Assembly: GCF_900116385.1 (NCBI RefSeq)
Contig: NZ_FPCI01000002.1
Span: forward strand, 62,001-126,000
Length of the DNA: 64,000 nt
Source: Pseudoxanthomonas sp. YR558
GTDB taxonomy: Bacteria; Pseudomonadota; Gammaproteobacteria; Xanthomonadales; Xanthomonadaceae
Direction: 5' to 3'
A program made the translations under genes and the position numbers. Numbering within the stretch: the stretch's first letter is position 1; every line of letters starts with the position of its first letter. The notes under the pieces were generated by a model. The model was given only the letters and a program-made list of their open reading frames with translations. It made no database searches and was not told where the DNA came from. Below, in pieces: positions 36,129-43,764 of the stretch.

Positions 36129-36683
36129 ATGCACACGCCCGACCATGAATTCGATCCGGACGACAACTTCCGCCACGCCTTCGACGATGAAGACGACATG
36201 GACCTGGACGACACCGAGGCGCTGGTATGGAACCTGCTCGTCCTGATCAATCCCGGCGATGAGGAGACCGCGCTGCGCCAGTTCGCGGCGTACCGCGACG
36301 CCACCGGCGAGGAGCCCGCGGAACCGGACCAGGTGCTGTGGACGCTGAAGGATGCGATCGACTGGACGTCGGGGTTCTACGTGGACTGGAAGGACGCGGA
36401 ATCCTTCGTCGATTGCGTCAACCAGCTGGCCGCGCGCTATGCCATCGAGATCGACTGGGGCGGCGATACCAGCGACGAGGATTTCATGGACGAGGTCGAG
36501 GTGCCGGTGCTGATGGCGACCGCCTACGACCGGCTCCGCGAGCACGGCTACACGCTGTGGAACTGGAACACCGGCGGCGACGCCTACGCCGGCTGGATGG
36601 CGTTGCGCCGCGACGACGAAGGCATGCAACAGCTCGCCGCGGTGATGGGCGTGGAGATCCGCCCCGGCAGCGACGCGTTCTAG
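36129..36683 (+). CDS. DUF6630-like acidic protein
   Basis: A 184-residue, strongly acidic cytosolic protein. The first 28 residues are almost all Asp/Glu/His/Phe (HEFDPDDNFRHAFDDEDDMD), followed by a helical LVWNLLVLINPGDEETALRQ and a Trp-rich core (WTSGFYVDWKDAESFVDCVN, WNWNTGGDAYAGWMALRRDD). It resembles DUF6630 proteins. No active site is recognised. It lies alone, divergent from the fasciclin gene. Confidence 0.55.
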   Translation: MHTPDHEFDPDDNFRHAFDDEDDMDLDDTEALVWNLLVLINPGDEETALRQFAAYRDATGEEPAEPDQVLWTLKDAIDWTSGFYVDWKDAESFVDCVNQLAARYAIEIDWGGDTSDEDFMDEVEVPVLMATAYDRLREHGYTLWNWNTGGDAYAGWMALRRDDEGMQQLAAVMGVEIRPGSDAF

Positions 36684-36692
36684 GCGAACGCG

Positions 36693-37850
36693 TCAGAGCG
36701 TGCGCAGGAACTCGGTGATGGCCTCGAGTTCCGTCTTGTGCAGGTCCAGCGGCTTGAGCAACGGATCGACCTGCGGGAACAGGGGATCGTTCAACTGCTC
36801 CGGTTTGCGCCCCGGCCGCGGCATGCCGACGTTGTACATGTTCACCACGCCGCGCAGCTCCATGAACCCACCGCTGTGCATGTACGGCCCGGTCTTGCCC
36901 ACGTTGCGCAGCGTCGGCGTGCGGAACTTGCCGCTGTCGGCCGGGTCGCCGGTCACCCGGTAGCGGCCCAGGTCTTCCTTCGATCGGCCGTAGAAGTGCA
37001 GGCCGAGGTTGTGGAAGCGGTTGTCGGTCAGCGCGGGTCCGCTGTGGCAGTTCATGCAACGCGCCTGCGTGCGGAACAGGTGCAGTCCCCACAGTTGCTG
37101 GTCGGTCAGCACATCGCGCTGGCCCTCCAGGAAGCGATCGAAACGGTTGAAGCGCGGCACCAGGCTACGCTGGTAGCTGGCCAAAGCTTGCGCGACGCGC
37201 GGCATGCTGATCCGTTTGTCGCCGAACACCTGCGCGAATGCGACGGGGTAGTCGGTCTCCCGGTTGAGCCGCTTCTCCAGCGCGCGCGGGGCGAACGCCA
37301 TCTCCGCCGAATCCTGGATCGGGTGCAGCGCCTGCGCTTCGAGCGTCGCCGCGCGCCCGTCCCAGAACAGCGGACTGGAGAACGCCGCCATCGACACGTT
37401 CATCGCATTGCGCTTGCCCGCCTGCCGGTCGTGGCCGAACGACACGCTGCGGCCATCGCCCCAGCCCAGTTGCCGGTCGTGGCAACTCGCGCACGCGATC
37501 TGCCCGCTGCGCGAGAGGCGCGGATCTTCGAACAACCGCTTGCCCAATGCGATCTTCTCGGGCGTCTGGGGATTGTCCGCAGGCACCGGCGGCGTGTCGG
37601 GCAGCGGCGCCAGTTCCTGCCAGGCCGCGCCCGCATCGACCGTGGGTGCGGGCCATTCGGCGATGGGCAATGCGTAAACGCGACGCAGGCAGTCCGCATC
37701 CATCGAAGGCGCGCTGACGGCAATACGCTGGCGGCATTCGCCGATGGAGGGTGCCGCTGTCACGCCCTCGTTTTGCGATTGCGCGGCGGTCGCCGCCACG
37801 AGCAGCGAGCCGGGCAGCAGGAACACCAGGGCGGGCAGCCAGCGACGCAT
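36693..37850 (-). CDS. Di-haem cytochrome c peroxidase / MauG family protein
   Basis: A 385-residue exported protein with two CXXCH haem sites: CASCH in GQIACASCHDRQLGWGDG and CMNCH in ARCMNCHSGPALTDNRF. Further family motifs are LGKRLFEDPRLSRSG, FWDGRAATLEAQALHPIQ and TPTLRNVGKTGPYMHSGGF. Signal peptide is ALVFLLPGSLLVAATAAQS. CCPs reduce H2O2 with cytochrome c; MauG-like members oxidise protein residues. It starts two bases after the stop of a small membrane protein gene that itself follows a TonB receptor, so all three appear co-transcribed. Confidence 0.9.
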   Translation of the reverse strand: MRRWLPALVFLLPGSLLVAATAAQSQNEGVTAAPSIGECRQRIAVSAPSMDADCLRRVYALPIAEWPAPTVDAGAAWQELAPLPDTPPVPADNPQTPEKIALGKRLFEDPRLSRSGQIACASCHDRQLGWGDGRSVSFGHDRQAGKRNAMNVSMAAFSSPLFWDGRAATLEAQALHPIQDSAEMAFAPRALEKRLNRETDYPVAFAQVFGDKRISMPRVAQALASYQRSLVPRFNRFDRFLEGQRDVLTDQQLWGLHLFRTQARCMNCHSGPALTDNRFHNLGLHFYGRSKEDLGRYRVTGDPADSGKFRTPTLRNVGKTGPYMHSGGFMELRGVVNMYNVGMPRPGRKPEQLNDPLFPQVDPLLKPLDLHKTELEAITEFLRTL

Positions 37851-37852
37851 GC

Positions 37853-38128
37853 TCAGGCGCCCGCCATCAACAGTGCACCGGCCAGCAAGGGTGCCTGCAC
37901 GAGCGCGATGAAGAGGCGCAACGTGACCGGCCAGTCGCGCAGGCGCCAGAGGGCCCAGAGACCAGCGCATCCGGCAGCGACGGTGCATGCCGCCATCGCC
38001 GCCGTGTAGTCGCTCCCACGCCACGTCGCATGAGGTCCGGAAGACACGAGCATCAGCACGACCTGCACCGACACGGTGGCGGGCAGGCACCACAGCAGCC
38101 AGTGCGGGACGAAGGACGGGTTCTTCAT
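37853..38128 (-). CDS. Small three-helix membrane protein
   Basis: A 91-residue hydrophobic protein with three likely TM helices (HWLLWCLPATVSVQVVLMLV; AAMAACTVAAGCAGLWALW; LRLFIALVQAPLLAGALLM). I do not recognise a family. Its position between a TonB receptor (20 bp upstream) and a cytochrome c peroxidase (2 bp downstream) indicates a linked role, perhaps in electron supply or complex assembly; this is inference. The start at 38128 has a GAGG nine bases upstream. Confidence 0.6.
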   Translation of the reverse strand: MKNPSFVPHWLLWCLPATVSVQVVLMLVSSGPHATWRGSDYTAAMAACTVAAGCAGLWALWRLRDWPVTLRLFIALVQAPLLAGALLMAGA

Positions 38129-38148
38129 CGTGCGCGCCTCGTCATGGC

Positions 38149-40713
38149 CTAGAAGCGATAGCCCAGTTCCAGCCAGTAGCTGCGGCCGGGTTCGTAGTAG
38201 GACGTGGTGCTGATGCTCCCGCTCAGCGGATTCCGGCGGTTGAAGACGTTCATGGCCTCCACGCGCACGTAGGCCTCCTGTTGGCGTGGCAAGGCCAGGC
38301 TGTATTCCAGCGTGGTGTCCCAGGTGAAGGTGCGCGGTGCGTCGTAGCTTTCGATCACGTCGATCGTTTCGCCCTGGTAATCCTCCGCGCCCGTGACGGT
38401 GAACCCGGTGAAGCCGGCGCGGTAGCGCAGGAAGTTGCTCCACATCAGCCCCCATGCCGGCAGCCGCGTCTGGGTGGAAAGGCGCGCCGTCCAAGGGCGG
38501 TTGTAGCTCGCCTGCGGTAGTTCATAGGCGTGGATCACGCTGCCTTCGTAGCGGACCAGGCGGTTGTAGGCGCTGTCCGTGTAGCTGCTTTCGTAGTCCA
38601 CGTAGTTGCGGCGCACGTCGGTGTGGTCGAACGCGAACTGCGCGTGCGTTTCGCTGCCCCGCCAGGTGAAAGGCCGCTGCAGGCCGACGCTGAGCGTGCT
38701 GGTGTCGCTGCGGCTGCGGCCGGCGTTGATGTACTCGTAGACGTTGGCCGAGTAGTAGCCGCTGGTGTCGTCGCTCGCGACGCGGCGGCGGAGGATCTCG
38801 TCGCGCCCGTCCCGGCGGACATGCTTCAGGTTGAAATCCAGGCCGGCCCAGCGCTGGTTGATGCCGATGTTCAGCTCGTCGCTGTATGGAATGTCGAGCG
38901 TCTCGAAGCGGTTGTTCGCCGTGTAGGTGCGGCTGGGGGACCACAGCAGCGACGGCGCCGTGCGGGTATAGGTGGTCTGCAGGTTGTCCCGGCCTTCGCG
39001 CAGCTTGTAAGTGAAGAAGCTGCGGCCGTAGTAGCGGTTGGCACCGGCGGTCAGCAACGTAGCCTGGTTGCCCCGCACGTCCCATGACATCGCGAAGCGC
39101 GGCGCCACGGTGGTCTTGTCCATCATGTCGTCGCCGTCCACGCGGATGCCGGGCCGGAAGCTCCAGCGTCCCAGCCGGATGTCGTCTTCGGCGAATACGC
39201 CCCATTCCTTGAGCTTCACTTCGAAGTAGCCTGCGGAGTAGATGTTGCGTGTGCGGAAGAACTGGCCCTGTCCTGCGACCACGCTGCCGGCGCCGCTGAC
39301 AGTGGTGTAGACCGGCGACAACGAGCAGGCCTCGGTGTCGACCACGCCGTTGGCATCGGTGCAGGACGTCGTCCGGCCAGGGCTCAGGAAGCTGTAATGG
39401 TCGTTGAGGCGATGATAGGTGCCCAGGCGATCGCGATACTGCAGGCCGAACTGCAGCGCGTGATGGCTGCTACCCCATTGGAGCGCATCACGACGCGCGG
39501 TGAGTGCGTACCCGACGGTCCGGTTGCGCTGGTCGATGTCGCCCCAGTTGCCCTCGAAGCTGCTGTTGTTGACGCCCCAGTCGTACGCGGGCGATCGCGC
39601 CCAGGCCTTCCAGTAGTCCACGCCATCGGGCACGCGGCGGGAGCTCTCCAGGTCGCTGTAGCTCAGTACCTGATCCAGGTCCCATGCGCCGATATCCAGT
39701 CCCATGCGCAGGCTGCCGACGGGCCCGCCCTGCTTGAGGTCGAAGTACGAATTCTTGGCGTTCTGGGTGAAGTAGCGCTCGTCCGTCGGCGCATGCGTGA
39801 AGCTGCCCGACAGGGTGATGCCATCGCCGGCCCAGTCCAGCCTCACGCTGGCGCTGGTGTTCTCGCGGCGCTGCTCCTTGATCAGTTCGTCGCTGACGCT
39901 GACGTTGCCCGCTGAGTAGCCGCGTAGCGGGATGTCGGAGCGCGTGCGGATGAGGTTCGCGATCCAGCCCACGCCGCCATCGGTACGGCCTTCAAGCATC
40001 GCCGAGAGCCGGTATTTGTCGTACACCGGCTGGTTCGTATACATCGAGGACTGCGAGATGTCATCGCCTTCCGGAAGATTGATCTCATCCCATACCGAGC
40101 GCGACATGCGGAACGACACCTTGCCCCCGAGCGTGTCGCGCGCCTTCCGGCTCTCGGCATCCACCACGCCGCCGCTGAAGCCGCCGAAGGCAGCGGGCAC
40201 GTTGCTGTCGTAGACAGTCAACTGGCCGATCAGCTCGGTGTCCAGCGCGATGCCCTGGGTGGCGCTGGGCACGTCGGCCAGATCGTGCGGATTGGCGGCT
40301 TGCGGATCGATGTCGTTGTTGAAGCTGGTGCCGTCCAGCTGAAGCAGGTTCTGGTAGTACTGTCCGCCGTTGATGCTGATGTTGGCGGGACGGATCTCGC
40401 CCATGCGGTTGGACGACGCGAAGGCGGAATCGTCGAACTGCACGTTCGGGTTGATCCGCAGCAACGTGCCGATGTCGCCGTTGCCCTTCACCTGGTCCTC
40501 GATGTAGCGCTCGTTGAGCACCATGCCTTCCTGATACGGGAACAAGCGCTGACCCACGACCTTCAGCGTGTCCAGGGTGGTGGGCTTGAGGTATTCCGGC
40601 GAGTTGGCCAGCGGCGTCGTGGACGCCGGAGCGGGAGCATCGGAGGGGGCGGCATCAGCCGCGTGCGCGCCGGCGGACAACGCCGACAGGATGGCCAGGG
40701 TCAGGAGTTTCAT
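38149..40713 (-). CDS. TonB-dependent outer-membrane receptor
   Basis: An 854-residue receptor: signal peptide (LLTLAILSALSAGAHAADA), Pro/Ala spacer, plug domain (IGTLLRINPNVQFDDSAFAS, PANISINGGQYYQNLLQLDG, YDSNVPAAFGGFSGGVVDAE) and a 22-strand-type barrel ending in WLELGYRF, with the terminal Phe recognised by the BAM complex. There is no STN domain, unlike the receptor at 13862. It heads an operon with the 91-residue membrane protein and the cytochrome c peroxidase. The plug sequence belongs to the group with unusual inserted barrel loops; the substrate is not predictable. Confidence 0.88.
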   Translation of the reverse strand: MKLLTLAILSALSAGAHAADAAPSDAPAPASTTPLANSPEYLKPTTLDTLKVVGQRLFPYQEGMVLNERYIEDQVKGNGDIGTLLRINPNVQFDDSAFASSNRMGEIRPANISINGGQYYQNLLQLDGTSFNNDIDPQAANPHDLADVPSATQGIALDTELIGQLTVYDSNVPAAFGGFSGGVVDAESRKARDTLGGKVSFRMSRSVWDEINLPEGDDISQSSMYTNQPVYDKYRLSAMLEGRTDGGVGWIANLIRTRSDIPLRGYSAGNVSVSDELIKEQRRENTSASVRLDWAGDGITLSGSFTHAPTDERYFTQNAKNSYFDLKQGGPVGSLRMGLDIGAWDLDQVLSYSDLESSRRVPDGVDYWKAWARSPAYDWGVNNSSFEGNWGDIDQRNRTVGYALTARRDALQWGSSHHALQFGLQYRDRLGTYHRLNDHYSFLSPGRTTSCTDANGVVDTEACSLSPVYTTVSGAGSVVAGQGQFFRTRNIYSAGYFEVKLKEWGVFAEDDIRLGRWSFRPGIRVDGDDMMDKTTVAPRFAMSWDVRGNQATLLTAGANRYYGRSFFTYKLREGRDNLQTTYTRTAPSLLWSPSRTYTANNRFETLDIPYSDELNIGINQRWAGLDFNLKHVRRDGRDEILRRRVASDDTSGYYSANVYEYINAGRSRSDTSTLSVGLQRPFTWRGSETHAQFAFDHTDVRRNYVDYESSYTDSAYNRLVRYEGSVIHAYELPQASYNRPWTARLSTQTRLPAWGLMWSNFLRYRAGFTGFTVTGAEDYQGETIDVIESYDAPRTFTWDTTLEYSLALPRQQEAYVRVEAMNVFNRRNPLSGSISTTSYYEPGRSYWLELGYRF

Positions 40714-40909
40714 CGAGTTCTCGGAGCGAGTGGGGGCCCGGTGGGCACATTCCGCTGGCGGTGAGAACTTCGATGAAGCGACTCGGTGCTGGCTGATCGG
40801 CGCGGATTGTGCGCGCTCTGTTCAGCTGCGTCAACGCCGCGATGGCGCGTTGCATGTCGAGATCGCATCGCGTGGATCGTCGCATCTGCAACTTCCCAGG
40901 AGTGTTCCG

Positions 40910-41323
40910 ATGACCCGGCTCTTCGATGTCCAGCGGATCGACCACCTTGTCCTGCGTGTGCGCGACCTCGCACGCAGCATCTGCTTCTACCGCGATGTGC
41001 TGGGGTGCGATGTCGAGCGGCAACGCGAACACCTCGGCCTGGCGCACCTGCGCGCGGGCGCATCGATGATCGATCTGGTGAGCGTGGACGGAACGCTGGG
41101 TGCCCGCGGTGGCGCGCCAGCAAGCGACGGAGGTCGAAATGTCGATCACCTCTGTCTGCGCATCGAACCGTTCGACGAAGCGGCGCTGCGTGCCCATCTG
41201 GCGAACGCAGGCATCACGCCATCGCCGACAGCGATCAACTTCGGCGCGGAAGGCGATGGCCCGTCGCTCTACTTCACGGATCCGGACGGCAACACCATCG
41301 AACTGAAGGGGCCGTCGCAGTGA
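40910..41323 (+). CDS. VOC-family (glyoxalase-fold) protein
   Basis: A 137-residue protein: RIDHLVLRVRDLARSICFYR at the start and YFTDPDGNTIELKG at the end, the usual metal-site-bearing β-strands of this fold. Metal ligand candidates are His in RIDHLVL, Glu in REHLGLAHL region and Glu in NTIELKG. Close in pattern to small VOC virulence/fosfomycin-like proteins, but substrate cannot be assigned. AGGAG precedes ATG 40910. It is convergent with motB, 18 bp away. Confidence 0.85.
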   Translation: MTRLFDVQRIDHLVLRVRDLARSICFYRDVLGCDVERQREHLGLAHLRAGASMIDLVSVDGTLGARGGAPASDGGRNVDHLCLRIEPFDEAALRAHLANAGITPSPTAINFGAEGDGPSLYFTDPDGNTIELKGPSQ

Positions 41324-41341
41324 ACACGTGTCGCGAATGCT

Positions 41342-42340
41342 TCAGGGCGCTGCGGAATCCTGTGCGGTGGCTGCCGGTGTCGGCGCCGTGGTCGCTGTCG
41401 CCTGCACCGGCGCGTCGGGCATGGCGGTATCGGCGTCCGGCTTGGGTGCGCCGGGGGCGAGCAGCTGGCCTTCGCCCTGCAGCGCTTCTTCCGCGGCCTT
41501 GGTCATCACCACGATGCTGATGCGGCGGTTGATCGGGTTCTGCGGATTCTGCTTGTCGAACAGCACCGACGACGACAGGCCCACGACGCGCGAGACCTTG
41601 TCCTCGTGCATGCCGCCGACCACCAGCGCGCGGCGCGCGGCGTTGGCACGCTCGGCGCTGAGTTCCCAGTTGGTGTAGCCGCGGTTCGTCGTGTACTGCG
41701 TCGTATCGGTATGACCGGTGATGCTGATGTGGTTCGGCACCTGGTTGATGAAGGTGGCCAGCTCCGCCAGGATCGCCTGCGTGTAGGGCTTCAACACCGT
41801 GCCGCCGAGATCGAACATCGGCCGGTTCTGCTGGTCGACGATCTGGATGCGCAGGCCTTCCGGCGTCAGATCGAGCAACAGTTGGTCCTTGAACGGTTCC
41901 AGCGCCTGGCTCTTGCCGATGGCTTCCTGTAGCGCCTGCATCAGCGTCTCGAGGCGCTGCTTCTCCTGCGCCTTCTGCTGCTCCTCGGAGGCCTGCTGCG
42001 CATCGCCCGACGGCTTGTCGAACGGGTTGTCGCTCTCGCCCTTGGGCAGGTCCATCGTGCCGCCGAGCTTGATCATCGACGTACTGGCACCGCCCGGACC
42101 GGCCGGGCCAGGGGCGGGCGAGAAGCTCTTGCCGCTCAGCGGGCTGGGATTGCGGAAGTATTCCGAGATCGCGGCACGGTCCTTGTTGGTGGTGGCGCCC
42201 ATCAGCCACATCACCAGGAAGAACGCCATCATCGCGGTGACGAAGTCGGCGTACGCCACTTTCCACGAGCCGCCGTGATGGCCGCCGCCGGCGACCTTCT
42301 TGACCCGGCGGACGATGATGGTGGGGCGTTGCTCGCTCAT
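41342..42340 (-). CDS. motB: Flagellar motor stator protein MotB
   Basis: A 332-residue stator subunit. The single TM helix (YADFVTAMMAFFLVMWLMG, residues ~30-48) carries the proton-binding Asp in YADFV. A plug/linker follows, then the OmpA-like peptidoglycan-binding domain (ISITGHTDTTQY, NWELSAERANAARRALV, NRRISIVVM). An Ala/Pro-rich C-terminal tail of ~45 residues is extra. It lies 9 bp behind motA and completes the stator. Confidence 0.95.
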   Translation of the reverse strand: MSEQRPTIIVRRVKKVAGGGHHGGSWKVAYADFVTAMMAFFLVMWLMGATTNKDRAAISEYFRNPSPLSGKSFSPAPGPAGPGGASTSMIKLGGTMDLPKGESDNPFDKPSGDAQQASEEQQKAQEKQRLETLMQALQEAIGKSQALEPFKDQLLLDLTPEGLRIQIVDQQNRPMFDLGGTVLKPYTQAILAELATFINQVPNHISITGHTDTTQYTTNRGYTNWELSAERANAARRALVVGGMHEDKVSRVVGLSSSVLFDKQNPQNPINRRISIVVMTKAAEEALQGEGQLLAPGAPKPDADTAMPDAPVQATATTAPTPAATAQDSAAP

Positions 42341-42349
42341 CGCCGTGGC

Positions 42350-43204
42350 TTACTTGTTGGCCTTCAGGTGCGCTTCGAACTCGGCGAACGGCGGGCGCAC
42401 GTCCGAGGGCAGCGTCTTGCGGGCGAACTCCAGCGCGACGGCCGGGTTGTAGCCGCGCAGGCAGGCGAGCAGGGCGGTCTTCACCGACTCGTACATGCGG
42501 CTGTCCTGTTCCACCTGCGCCTCGATGGCGGCGGCCAGCGGCGAGACGAAACCATAGGCCAGCAGGATGCCGAGGAAGGTGCCGACCAGCGCGGCGGCGA
42601 CGTGCGCGCCGACCGCGGCGATGTCGCCGCCGATCGAGCCCATCGTCACGATGATGCCGAGCACTGCAGCGACGATGCCGAAGCCGGGCAGGCCGTCGGA
42701 GACTTTCTGCAGCGCATGCGCCGGCGCCATCGCTTCGTGGTGGTGCTTCTCCAGCTCTAGCTCTAGCAGCGGCTCCAGTTCGTGCGGTTCGATGTTGCTG
42801 CCCACCATCAGGCGCAGGCACTCGGTCAGGAAGTCGAGCAGATGGTGGTCGGCGAGGATCTTGGGGTACTTCTGGAACAGCGGACTGTTGGTCGGGTTCT
42901 CGATGTGCTCTTCCAGCGACATGAAGCCATCGCGGCGCGCCTTGTTGAGCATTTCGTGGATCAGCGTCAGCACGTCGAGGTAGTCGGACGACTTGTACTT
43001 CGCGCCCTTGAAGACCGACAAGGTCGCCGAGATCGTGCTCTTGACCACCTTGGTCGGATTGCTGGCCATGAACGCGCCCAGCGCGGCACCGCCGATGATG
43101 ACCAGTTCGAAAGGCTGCCACAGGGCGCCGAGCTTGCCGTGCGAGCCGAGGTAGCCGCCGATCACGCTCAGGGTGACGATGATGAAGCCGACGATGATGA
43201 GCAT
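42350..43204 (-). CDS. motA: Flagellar motor stator protein MotA
   Basis: A 284-residue membrane protein with four TM helices: MLIIVGFIIVTLSVIGGYLG, the second near QPFELVIIGGAALGAFMA, then GFGIVAAVLGIIVTMGSI and AALVGTFLGILLAYGFVSPL. The cytoplasmic loop contains the torque-generating charged region (HHEAMAPAHALQKVSDGLPG). With MotB it forms the proton-driven stator. No other flagellar genes are nearby. I start at 43204, which places TM1 at the N-terminus as in the family; no strong ribosome-binding site is visible. Confidence 0.93.
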   Translation of the reverse strand: MLIIVGFIIVTLSVIGGYLGSHGKLGALWQPFELVIIGGAALGAFMASNPTKVVKSTISATLSVFKGAKYKSSDYLDVLTLIHEMLNKARRDGFMSLEEHIENPTNSPLFQKYPKILADHHLLDFLTECLRLMVGSNIEPHELEPLLELELEKHHHEAMAPAHALQKVSDGLPGFGIVAAVLGIIVTMGSIGGDIAAVGAHVAAALVGTFLGILLAYGFVSPLAAAIEAQVEQDSRMYESVKTALLACLRGYNPAVALEFARKTLPSDVRPPFAEFEAHLKANK

Positions 43205-43310
43205 GGCGACACGAGGCAGGGGTGGGGTCTCCTCTGGATCGGCCCGTCCACCGGTTTCTTGAGGGCCGACCGTTCGTCGGGGCGGGCCCGGGAGTGACCT
43301 TCGGCAGGGT

Positions 43311-43355
43311 TGACTACAGTTGTCGTCACGGGCATGTTGACGACAACTGTAGTCA
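43311..43355. promoter_or_regulatory. Perfect 18-bp inverted-repeat operator upstream of the BlaI-like gene
   Basis: TGACTACAGTTGTCGTCA (43311-43328) is repeated exactly as its reverse complement at 43338-43355, with a nine-base spacer. Each arm contains the CTACA-n-TGT type core recognised by BlaI/MecI/CopY repressors. It ends 12 bp ahead of the regulator's ATG, so the repressor likely regulates its own operon; the spacing to the divergent motA start (107 bp) leaves control of motA possible but unproven. Confidence 0.8.
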
Positions 43356-43367
43356 CAAGGCGATCCC

Positions 43368-43763
43368 ATGCCCGGCAAGGCCCGCAAGTCCATCGGCGAC
43401 CAGGAACTGGCGCTGCTGCAGCACCTGTCCGAACACGGCGAGGCCAGCGTCGGCGAGGTAGCCGCTGCGTTCGGCGAACCGCGCGGCCTGGCCCGTTCCA
43501 CTGTGCTGACGATGATGGAGCGGTTGCGGGCCAAGGCCTATCTGCGCCGTCGTCCCGTGGACGGGGTGTACCGCTACGCGCCGGTGGCCCAGTCCGACGA
43601 TGTCATGCGCACGGCGGTGGGCAGTTTCGTGGAGAAGACCCTGCAGGGCTCGCTCTCCCCCTTCGTCGCGTGGATGTCGCAGCGCTCGGAAGTGAGCGAC
43701 GACGAACTGGCCGAACTCGAAGCCCTCGTCGCCAACCTGCAATCCAAGCGGAAGGAGAGCTGA
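43368..43763 (+). CDS. BlaI/MecI/CopY family transcriptional repressor
   Basis: A 131-residue dimeric winged-helix protein: IGDQELALLQHLSEHGEASV, LARSTVLTMMERLRAKAYLR (recognition helix), DGVYRYAPVAQSDDVMRTAV and a helical dimerisation end (SDDELAELEALVANLQSKRK). Typical length for BlaI (~126). BlaI-type repressors are inactivated by cleavage when their membrane metallopeptidase partner is triggered; that partner follows one base after the stop. The operator at 43311-43355 is directly upstream. Confidence 0.92.
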   Translation: MPGKARKSIGDQELALLQHLSEHGEASVGEVAAAFGEPRGLARSTVLTMMERLRAKAYLRRRPVDGVYRYAPVAQSDDVMRTAVGSFVEKTLQGSLSPFVAWMSQRSEVSDDELAELEALVANLQSKRKES

Positions 43764-43764
43764 G

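Noticed and set aside
41274..43121. 615-codon minus-strand frame across motA and motB
   Set aside because: A different frame from MotA and MotB, with Arg/Gly-rich composition typical of a shadow frame; the real genes are certain.
43205..43310. MotA start further upstream (frame open to 43534)
   Set aside because: The extension would cover the palindromic operator and lacks homology; TM1 begins at the chosen start.
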